Shown here piece by piece: positions 6,901 through 11,884 of a stretch of DNA of 11,884 bases; position 1 is the first letter of the stretch; each line of letters starts with the position of its first letter. The notes beneath the pieces were generated by a model. That model did no database searches, was not told the DNA's origin, and saw only the letters and a list, made by a program, of their open reading frames with translations. Source of the DNA: Thermodesulfobacteriota bacterium (GTDB lineage: Bacteria; Desulfobacterota; DSM-4660; Desulfatiglandales; HGW-15); NCBI GenBank assembly GCA_025454125.1, contig JALOPA010000043.1, positions 1 to 11,884 on the forward strand. Reading direction: 5' to 3'. The position numbers and the translations under genes are program-made.

Positions 6901-6929
6901 TTGACATGCCATAACCGCTTGGTTAGTAT
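6901..6929 (+). promoter_or_regulatory. Sigma70-type promoter with internal inverted repeat, upstream of the XRE-cupin regulator
   Basis: A perfect -35 box TTGACA (6901-6906) is followed after exactly 17 bp by TAGTAT (6924-6929), matching four of six -10 consensus bases. The spacer holds the inverted repeat TAACC-GCTT-GGTTA (6912-6925), which reaches into the -10 box. Transcription would begin near 6936, giving a leader of about 20 bases to the ATG at 6956. A dyad between -35 and -10 is a classic repressor position, so autoregulation by the adjacent XRE protein is plausible but inferred. Confidence 0.6.
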
Positions 6930-6955
6930 TTGTAACCTCAGTCCGAAGGGCAGTG

Positions 6956-7522
6956 ATGAAAGAAGAACTTCAACGGCGCATCCGGTTGTACCGAAAAGAA
7001 CGCGGCCTCACCGTTCGGCAACTTGCCGAGAGGGCGGGTTGCACCCATTCCTACATTTCCCAGATAGAAAAGGGAACGACCGCTCCTTCCTTGTCCATGG
7101 TGGGTAAGCTTGCCGCTGCACTTGGGATCAACGTGGTCGAGCTCTTCAATGAGCCCCCCAACGGCCACGACGCCGATTATTATCTTGCAAGAAACGAACG
7201 AAAGACGATCAACTACCCTGACGGGAAAGTGTCGAGCCAACTTCTGGTTTCGCGAATTGCGACGAAAAAGATGGAGCCCCTGGTGAGCGCGATCCAGCCC
7301 GGGGGATCTTCGGATGAAGCGGAAAAAATGGTTCATCCTCCCGGGACCGAGGAGTTCGTCCTGGTGCTCAAGGGGGAAATCGAGTTCAAGGTGAACGGCA
7401 AGGCAATGCGCCTCAGGGAGGGGGATACCCTGAGCTTCGACGGCACGTTGCCTCACCGCTGGGAGAACAGAACCAAAAAGAAGGCGGAGGCGTTGTTCGT
7501 CTTCAGCCCGCCTATCTGGTAA
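6956..7522 (+). CDS. XRE-family transcriptional regulator with C-terminal cupin sensor domain
   Basis: The 188-residue product has an N-terminal helix-turn-helix (about 6-62; LTVRQLAERAGCTHSYISQIEKG is the core) and a C-terminal cupin_2 barrel (about 105-185; HPPGTEEFVLVLKGEIEF, then REGDTLSFDGTLPHRWEN). HTH-cupin proteins of this size usually repress or activate a neighbouring catabolic or stress operon in answer to a small ligand or metal bound in the cupin. Candidate cupin residues are H127, E132/E133 and H167. ATG at 6956 follows GAAGGG (6945-6950) by 5 bp; an in-frame GTG at 6953 is too close to that site. It has its own promoter and ends 23 bp before the Mo-hydroxylase large subunit with no terminator visible, so it may be cotranscribed with and control that operon. 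Confidence 0.9.
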   Translation: MKEELQRRIRLYRKERGLTVRQLAERAGCTHSYISQIEKGTTAPSLSMVGKLAAALGINVVELFNEPPNGHDADYYLARNERKTINYPDGKVSSQLLVSRIATKKMEPLVSAIQPGGSSDEAEKMVHPPGTEEFVLVLKGEIEFKVNGKAMRLREGDTLSFDGTLPHRWENRTKKKAEALFVFSPPIW

Positions 7523-7545
7523 GCAATCAAGACATGGAGCAGGGT

Positions 7546-9903
7546 ATGGAAACAAGAAATCACTTCAGTGTCGGCAAGGTGGCGCGACGGAAGGACGGCG
7601 TCGCCAAGGTGACGGGCAAGGAGATCTATTCCTCCGACGTCTCTTTTCCCAACATGCTTCACGCCAGGGTCCTGAGAAGCCCTTACCCCCACGCGAAGAT
7701 CCTGTCCGTGGACACCTCGGAAGCGGAAAAAATGGGTGTGGTATGCATCGCCTACAAGGACATTCCCAAGGCCCGCTACAACGAGCGCCAGGTCAGCATT
7801 CCCGAGAAAACCTACCGGGACCGAACGGTCCTGCCCGACCGCGTGAGACACGTGGGGGAAGGCGTCGCCGCGGTGGCGGCAAAGACAGAGGCTTTGGCTG
7901 AAAAAGCCATGCGATCCATCAAGGTGGAGTACGAGATCCTGCCGGCCGTCTTCGATCCCTTTGAGGCCATGAAAGAGGGAGCTCCCCGGCTCTACGAGGA
8001 TGTGATGCTAGGAGAGGTCAAGCTTCCCATAGAGAGAAACATTGCCTGCGCCAGGGAGGTGAGCGAAGGGAATGTGGAGGAGGGTTTCAAAGAAGCGGAC
8101 CTCATCGTTGAAGACGTCTTCACCACGGGCCGGGTTTACCATCAGCAAATGGAAACAAAGTCAGTGGTGTGTCGACCGGAACCGGACGGCGGCATCACGG
8201 TCTGGCCCACGGCCCAGTCCATTCACAATACCCGCCAGCTTCTCGGGCGCATTTTCAACATCCCTTTGAGCAAGGTCAACGTGCACCGGGTCCCCATCGG
8301 CGGGGCATTCGGGTCCAGCATTCAGATGAACACGCCCATCGCCATCTGCGTGGCCCTCGCCCTGAAGGCGCGGAAGCCCGTGAAGCTGAGCCTCACCCGG
8401 GAAGAAGACATGTACGATCACTGCAAGTACCCGTCCTGGATTCGCCTGAAGTACGGGGTCAAGAAGGACGGGACCATCACCGCAGGCGAGATGCAAACCG
8501 TGGTCGACATCGGCGGCCACAATATCCAGGCCTATCCCCTGCTGGGGTGCATGGCAGGGTGGTTTGTCTCCCTCTATCGCATGCCCCACCTGAGCGTGCG
8601 GGGAACCGCGGTCTACACCAACAAGGCGCCCGCCTGCGCCATGCAGGGGTACGGCAATCCCCAGGTTTCCTTTGCGGTGGAATCCATGATGGACATGATC
8701 GCGGAAAAACTGGGCCTGGATCCCATCGAGCTGCGGCTGAAGAACTACGTGGGCCTTGGGGAAACGTTCTGGGGCCAGGGTCCCACGGTCCGCTCCATCA
8801 TCCGGAGCTGCGGGGTGGAAGAGATGCTCCTCAAAGGCCGGGACATGATCGGATGGGACCGGCGGGGAAAACCTGAAGAGAGGAGCGGGCGATATCGTCG
8901 CGGAATCGGCGTTGGCCGGAGCTTTCACACCTCCGGCACAGGCGCCCCCATGCCCGGGGAGGTGATCGACTACTCCACGGCTCTGGTGAAGGTCAACGAA
9001 GACGGTTCCGTGGATTTCCTGACCGGCCTCATGTGCCACGGGGGGGGAACCCTGGAGGCATGCGCAAAGATCGTGGCAGAGGTGATGGGGGTGCCCCTGG
9101 AAAAGGTCGGCATTTCCCCCTCCAACACACTGAGCACGGGCTACGATGTGTGCACCCACGCTACAAGAGGGGTTTACTGTGGCGGGGCGGCCGTTAAGAA
9201 AGCAGCGGAATCGGCCAAGAGGATTCTCCTTGGGTTCGCTTCCAGGCTGATCGAGGTGAACCCCGACGCACTCCAGATCCGTCCGGATTCTGAATCCGGC
9301 CAAGGGGTCATCTTTCTGGAGGGCGCCAAGGGGAAATCCATCACCGTGGGAGAGACGGCAAAAACCGCTCAGATCAAGGGCTGGGGAACGGCCATTGCCG
9401 TGGAAAGCCACAGACAGGTCAACTGCCCTCCCTGCTTCGTCACCAATTTCATCGAGGTGGAAGTGGACACGGACACCGGAGAGGTCAGGCCTACCAGGGC
9501 CGTGGCGGCGGTAGACGCCGGGACGGTGATGAACCCGGATCTAACGGCGGGTCAGCTTGAGGGCGGGCTGTGTCGAGGGATCGCTTTGGCCCTGCTGGAA
9601 GGCACGGAATATGACGGACGTACGGGGAGGCTCACCTGCGGCGCAAGCATGGTGGACTACAAGATTTATACGGCCGTCGACATGCCCCACGTGGAAAAGG
9701 TGCAGACTTTTTTTGCAAACACCTATGAACCGTCCGGGCCTTTCGGTGCAAAAGGGGTGGGGGAGGCGGCCAACAACTGCACGGCAGGCGCCGTGGCCAA
9801 CGCCCTTTACAATGCCGTGGGCATTCGCTTCAAGGATGCGCCCATCACGCCGGAAAAGGTTCTTAAAGCCCTGAAGGAAAAAGCCGCCGGGGAAAGGGGG
9901 TGA
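7546..9903 (+). CDS. Molybdopterin-binding large subunit of a xanthine oxidase-family hydroxylase
   Basis: The 785-residue product has the two conserved domains of the family: the a/b hammerhead domain (about 16-135, from DGVAKVTG) and the molybdopterin-binding domain (about 155-775). Cofactor motifs are GGAFGSS (252-258), QGYGNPQ (367-373), a glycine-rich HGGGTLEA (498-505) and GAKGVGE (734-740), where E740 is the expected catalytic base. These enzymes hydroxylate aromatic heterocycles, aldehydes or CoA-linked aromatics with oxygen from water, passing electrons to 2Fe-2S and FAD subunits, encoded next door. The glutamate that contacts purines in xanthine dehydrogenase (bovine E802) aligns with I259, and the FRGFG arginine is Q367, so the substrate is probably not xanthine. 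ATG at 7546 follows GGAG (7536-7539) by 6 bp; the in-frame ATG at 7534 has no ribosome site. First gene of the Mo-hydroxylase operon. Confidence 0.93.
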   Translation: METRNHFSVGKVARRKDGVAKVTGKEIYSSDVSFPNMLHARVLRSPYPHAKILSVDTSEAEKMGVVCIAYKDIPKARYNERQVSIPEKTYRDRTVLPDRVRHVGEGVAAVAAKTEALAEKAMRSIKVEYEILPAVFDPFEAMKEGAPRLYEDVMLGEVKLPIERNIACAREVSEGNVEEGFKEADLIVEDVFTTGRVYHQQMETKSVVCRPEPDGGITVWPTAQSIHNTRQLLGRIFNIPLSKVNVHRVPIGGAFGSSIQMNTPIAICVALALKARKPVKLSLTREEDMYDHCKYPSWIRLKYGVKKDGTITAGEMQTVVDIGGHNIQAYPLLGCMAGWFVSLYRMPHLSVRGTAVYTNKAPACAMQGYGNPQVSFAVESMMDMIAEKLGLDPIELRLKNYVGLGETFWGQGPTVRSIIRSCGVEEMLLKGRDMIGWDRRGKPEERSGRYRRGIGVGRSFHTSGTGAPMPGEVIDYSTALVKVNEDGSVDFLTGLMCHGGGTLEACAKIVAEVMGVPLEKVGISPSNTLSTGYDVCTHATRGVYCGGAAVKKAAESAKRILLGFASRLIEVNPDALQIRPDSESGQGVIFLEGAKGKSITVGETAKTAQIKGWGTAIAVESHRQVNCPPCFVTNFIEVEVDTDTGEVRPTRAVAAVDAGTVMNPDLTAGQLEGGLCRGIALALLEGTEYDGRTGRLTCGASMVDYKIYTAVDMPHVEKVQTFFANTYEPSGPFGAKGVGEAANNCTAGAVANALYNAVGIRFKDAPITPEKVLKALKEKAAGERG

Positions 9904-9907
9904 TCAA

Positions 9908-10063
9908 ATGGTCGATACAAGGATCCTAGCACACGAATTCGATTTCACGGCACCGAAGGGTCTTGCCGAAGTCCTTGATCTGCTGAAACGCTATGGCTCC
10001 AAGGCCAAGATCATGGCAGGAGGCACGGACCTGCTGGTCCAGATGAAGATGGAGAAGGTTTGA
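9908..10063 (+). CDS. FAD-binding (middle) subunit of the Mo-hydroxylase, N-terminal piece of a split gene
   Basis: A 51-residue frame starts at ATG 9908, 7 bp after an AAAGGGGG ribosome site and 4 bp after the large subunit's stop. It contains the start of a CoxM/XdhB-type FAD domain: FTAPKGLAEVLDLLKRYG and the FAD-pyrophosphate loop MAGGTDLLVQMK (36-47). It ends at TGA 10061-10063 because of a perfect 17-bp tandem duplication. Removing one copy joins this frame to the following one and gives a continuous 295-residue protein, the normal size for this subunit. So this is the broken or split first part of the gene, not an independent gene. Whether the short peptide is stable or assembles with the second piece is unknown. 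Confidence 0.8.
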   Translation: MVDTRILAHEFDFTAPKGLAEVLDLLKRYGSKAKIMAGGTDLLVQMKMEKV

Positions 10064-10077
10064 AGATGGAGAAGGTT
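10044..10077 (+). repeat. Perfect 17-bp tandem duplication inside the first FAD-subunit gene
   Basis: TGAAGATGGAGAAGGTT occurs twice in a row (10044-10060 and 10061-10077) with no mismatch; the flanking bases differ, so the unit is exactly 17 bp. As 17 is not a multiple of three, the second copy shifts the frame and its first three bases read as a TGA stop. The joined protein without one copy reads QMKMEKVTPEV across the site, matching the family. Confidence 0.95.
10051..10058 (+). promoter_or_regulatory. Ribosome binding site created by the duplication
   Basis: GGAGAAGG in the first repeat copy lies 7 bp before the ATG at 10066 in the second copy. The stop codon at 10061-10063 sits between them, giving an arrangement well suited to translational restart of the second piece of the FAD subunit. 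In the ancestral sequence these bases would have been ordinary coding sequence. Confidence 0.5.
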
Positions 10078-10812
10078 ACTCCGGAGGTCATCATTAACGT
10101 CATGAAGATCACGGAGCTGGACTACATCAACGAGGAGGGCGGCCTGCGCATGGGTGCGACGACCAAACTGAGCACGATCAGGGATTACTGCGCGAAGGAA
10201 AGAAGATACGCTGCCCTCTACGAAGCCATCTCCGTGCTGGGGAAACCCCAGGTGTGGAACATGGGCACCATCGCGGGCAACCTCTGCAACGCCTCGCCTT
10301 CTGCGGACACGGCACCGCCTCTCCTGGTCTACAACGGCCGCGTGAAACTGCTGGGCATGAGCGGCGAAAGGACCCTGGGACTGGAGGAGTTTTTCAAAGG
10401 GGTGAATCGAACCGCCCTCAGGGAGGGCGAACTCCTGGTGGAGATCCAGACGGAGAAGATATCGGAGCGCACGGGAAGCGCGTTCATGAAGATGGCGAGA
10501 GTGGGCGCCGATATCTCGAAAGTCACCTGCGCCGTGGCCGTGGAAAGGGAGGGAGACCGTTGCCTGTCCTGCCGCATTGCCCTTGGCGCGGTGGCGCCGG
10601 TTCCCATGAGGGCAAAGGCTGCGGAAAACCTCATCCGGGGAACCGAGGTGGATGAAGGGGTCATCGAAAAAGCAGGCCTGCAGGTGGCGCAAGAAATCAG
10701 GCCGATTGACGATGTGCGATCAACGGTCGAGTACCGGAGAGACGTGGCGAAGTCCCTGTTCAAAGACGCGTTTTCAAAGGCGTGGCGAGGGGCTGCAGGA
10801 GAAGAAGCATGA
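10066..10812 (+). CDS. FAD-binding (middle) subunit of the Mo-hydroxylase, C-terminal piece of a split gene
   Basis: From ATG 10066 this frame gives 248 residues; it is open six bases further, to a TTG at 10060. It carries the rest of the CoxM/XdhB-type FAD subunit: GAISVLG-like helix AISVLGKPQVWN, the second FAD loop MGTIAGNLCNASPSADTAPP (about 67-86), FFKGVNRTALREGELL, and the C-terminal CO_deh_flav_C domain (from about 141) ending in VEYRRDVAKSLFKDAF. The subunit moves electrons from the 2Fe-2S clusters to an acceptor. The missing first 51 residues, with the AGGTDLL loop, are encoded in the preceding frame and separated by a 17-bp duplication. Restart at 10066 is plausible because GGAGAAGG is ideally placed. 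The stop overlaps the next ATG (ATGA at 10809-10812), so the operon remains coupled. It may be a recent pseudogene, a split functional gene, or an assembly error. Confidence 0.85.
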   Translation: MEKVTPEVIINVMKITELDYINEEGGLRMGATTKLSTIRDYCAKERRYAALYEAISVLGKPQVWNMGTIAGNLCNASPSADTAPPLLVYNGRVKLLGMSGERTLGLEEFFKGVNRTALREGELLVEIQTEKISERTGSAFMKMARVGADISKVTCAVAVEREGDRCLSCRIALGAVAPVPMRAKAAENLIRGTEVDEGVIEKAGLQVAQEIRPIDDVRSTVEYRRDVAKSLFKDAFSKAWRGAAGEEA

Positions 10813-11273
10813 GAAAGGAAAAAGTGAGCTTTACCGTGAACGGAGAAGAGCACGAGCTGTTCGTGGAATCCAACGCCCTCTTGCTGAGCGTGCTGAGAGA
10901 CGAGCTGGGGCTGACAGGAGCCAAGTACGCCTGCGGTGTCGGACAGTGTGGAGGATGCACGGTCCTCATGAATGGAGAGGCGGTGTTGAGCTGTCTCGTC
11001 CTTGCCGTGGCTGCGAACGGTGCGGAAATTCAGACCGTCGAAGGCCTGGTCAAGCCCGACGGGACGCTCGATCCTCTCCAGGAAGCGTTCCTCGACCACA
11101 GTGCGATCCAGTGCGGGTTTTGCACGCCGGGGATGGTCATGATCAGCAAGGATCTTCTCAACAGGAATCCTTCCCCGAACGAAAAGGAGATCCGGGAACA
11201 CATCCGGGGCAACCTCTGCCGGTGCACTGGGTACAACAGCATTGTGCGGGCCGTCAAGAGCTGCACAAAATAG
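10809..11273 (+). CDS. 2Fe-2S small subunit of the xanthine oxidase-family hydroxylase
   Basis: The 154-residue product has the standard two-domain structure. The N-terminal plant-ferredoxin-like domain has CGVGQCGGC (residues 39-47) plus a fourth cysteine in LSC. The C-terminal four-helix domain has CGFCTPGM and CRCTGY, whose four cysteines hold the second 2Fe-2S cluster near the Mo cofactor. All eight cluster cysteines are present, so the subunit looks functional. It relays electrons from molybdenum to FAD. The ATG overlaps the preceding stop (ATGA) and AGGAG (10797-10801) lies 7 bp upstream, pointing to translational coupling with the FAD-subunit piece before it. It belongs to the operon starting at 7546. 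Confidence 0.95.
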   Translation: MRKEKVSFTVNGEEHELFVESNALLLSVLRDELGLTGAKYACGVGQCGGCTVLMNGEAVLSCLVLAVAANGAEIQTVEGLVKPDGTLDPLQEAFLDHSAIQCGFCTPGMVMISKDLLNRNPSPNEKEIREHIRGNLCRCTGYNSIVRAVKSCTK

Positions 11274-11284
11274 GGAGTAAAGCG

Positions 11285-11884
11285 ATGATCCACATGGAAT
11301 ACGTGGCGCCGAAAACGCTTGAAGAGTTTTTCAAGGAGTTGGAAGGCAAGGCAGGGCAGGTCAAGTTTGCGGCAGGATGCACCAATGTCATCCCCGACCT
11401 CCGGGCCCGGGCGGTGTCGCCGAAATTCCTGGTGAACCTGCAGGGGTTGGAAGGCATGGCCGGGATCGAGGAGGAAAAGGAGGCCGTTTCCATCGGGGCA
11501 CTCACCACCATGACCGAGCTCGCCGCATCCGGCATCATCAAAAAATGGGCTCCTTCACTGGCTTCAGCGGCACTCCAAATGGGAAATCCCCTGGTCAGAA
11601 ACCGCGCCACCCTGGGCGGTAATCTCGCCGACGCCTCTCCGGCCGCCGATTCGGCGCCGCCCCTTCTTTCCCTTGAAGCGGTGATCCATACGGTGCAGGC
11701 CGACGGGGCGAAAAGACAGATCCCTGTGGAACGTTTTTTTGCTGGGCCGAATCGAACGGTCCTGGCCGGGGAGGAGCTTATCAGGAGGGTGACCTTTCCG
11801 AAGCCGAAGGATCCTTCAAAGAGCGCCTACATCAAGCTCGGTCTGCGGAATGCTTCGGCCATTTCCGTGGTGAGCATCGCCCTC
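11285..11884 (+). CDS. Second FAD-binding (middle) subunit of a Mo-hydroxylase, C-terminus beyond the window
   Basis: The frame is open for 200 codons from ATG 11285 to the last base of the window. GGGAG (11273-11277) is 7 bp upstream, and the gap from the 2Fe-2S gene's stop is only 11 bp. The product starts MIHMEYVAPKTLEEF and has the first FAD loop FAAGCTNVIPDLR (about 28-40), VSIGALTTMTEL, the second FAD loop RNRATLGGNLADASPAADSAP, and FFAGPNRTVLAGEEL. It is a full CoxM/XdhB-type FAD domain and a diverged paralogue of the broken subunit at 9908-10812, sharing the NASPSADTAPPLL/DASPAADSAPPLL and FF-G-NRT patterns. In the first loop it has AGCTN where the first copy has AGGTD. It could replace the broken copy in the same enzyme, or be the first gene of a second Mo-hydroxylase continuing downstream. 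Confidence 0.9.
   Translation, partial: MIHMEYVAPKTLEEFFKELEGKAGQVKFAAGCTNVIPDLRARAVSPKFLVNLQGLEGMAGIEEEKEAVSIGALTTMTELAASGIIKKWAPSLASAALQMGNPLVRNRATLGGNLADASPAADSAPPLLSLEAVIHTVQADGAKRQIPVERFFAGPNRTVLAGEELIRRVTFPKPKDPSKSAYIKLGLRNASAISVVSIAL

Noticed and set aside
9040..9047. Run of eight G bases in the large subunit, considered as a phase-variable or error-prone tract.
   Set aside because: The frame is intact across it and the encoded HGGGT fits the family's glycine-rich loop, so there is no sign of a frameshift.
8161..9411. Long minus-strand open frame (416 codons) opposite the Mo subunit.
   Set aside because: It lies wholly within a well-conserved gene of high GC content, where long antisense frames are common, and shows no recognisable domain.
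10052..10066. Programmed ribosomal frameshift to join the two FAD-subunit pieces.
   Set aside because: A -1 shift would be needed near GGTTTGA, but there is no X-XXY-YYZ slippery heptamer. A duplication with restart explains the sequence better.
10329..11201. Minus-strand open frame of 290 codons across the FAD and 2Fe-2S subunits.
   Set aside because: It spans two overlapping sense genes with clear cofactor motifs, so it is a shadow.
1..11884. tRNA or rRNA genes, CRISPR arrays, insertion sequences, phage genes or toxin-antitoxin pairs.
   Set aside because: I saw no cloverleaf-like sequence, regularly spaced repeats, transposase or integrase motifs, or paired small genes with suitable signals.

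Overview
The window looks like a catabolic or accessory segment of a Gram-negative bacterial chromosome. The evidence is a periplasmic solute-binding protein with a Sec signal peptide, clear Shine-Dalgarno sites, and a molybdenum hydroxylase of the xanthine oxidase family. The enzyme mix (CoA-thioester enzymes, an iron-sulfur flavin enoate reductase, a Mo-hydroxylase) would suit an anaerobic or facultative degrader, for example one of the Desulfobacterota or relatives. That placement is an inference; there is no phylogenetic marker in the window.

Layout. (1) 1-1360, plus strand: the C-terminal end of a TctA-type permease, then a TctC-type solute-binding protein, i.e. a tripartite tricarboxylate transporter (TTT) for some carboxylate. 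(2) 1531-2685, plus strand: a mandelate racemase-type member of the enolase superfamily. (3) A strong 13-bp-arm hairpin at 2695-2730 separates it from a convergent two-gene minus-strand operon. This encodes an old-yellow-enzyme/2,4-dienoyl-CoA reductase-like protein (5519-3573) and a crotonase-family protein (3527-2736). (4) 5724-6863, plus strand, divergent from that operon: a second enolase-superfamily enzyme, of the muconate lactonizing type. (5) 6956-7522: an XRE-cupin regulator with a good sigma70-like promoter just upstream. (6) 7546 to the window end: a molybdenum hydroxylase operon with large Mo subunit, FAD subunit, 2Fe-2S subunit, then a second FAD subunit that runs off the window.

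How the genes may work together (inference): the transporter imports an organic acid, the two enolase-superfamily enzymes carry out proton-abstraction chemistry (racemization, dehydration or cycloisomerization), the crotonase and enoate reductase process unsaturated (CoA-)intermediates, and the Mo-hydroxylase introduces oxygen from water. The XRE-cupin protein probably senses a small molecule and controls the Mo-hydroxylase operon, itself, or both. I cannot name the substrate.

The most notable observations are: a perfect 17-bp tandem duplication that breaks the first FAD subunit and at the same time creates a well-spaced ribosome binding site and ATG for the second piece; a second FAD subunit gene directly downstream; replacement of one iron-sulfur cysteine by aspartate in the flavin reductase; and a crotonase-family protein lacking both classical catalytic glutamates. 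No tRNA, rRNA, CRISPR array, insertion sequence or phage gene is visible.
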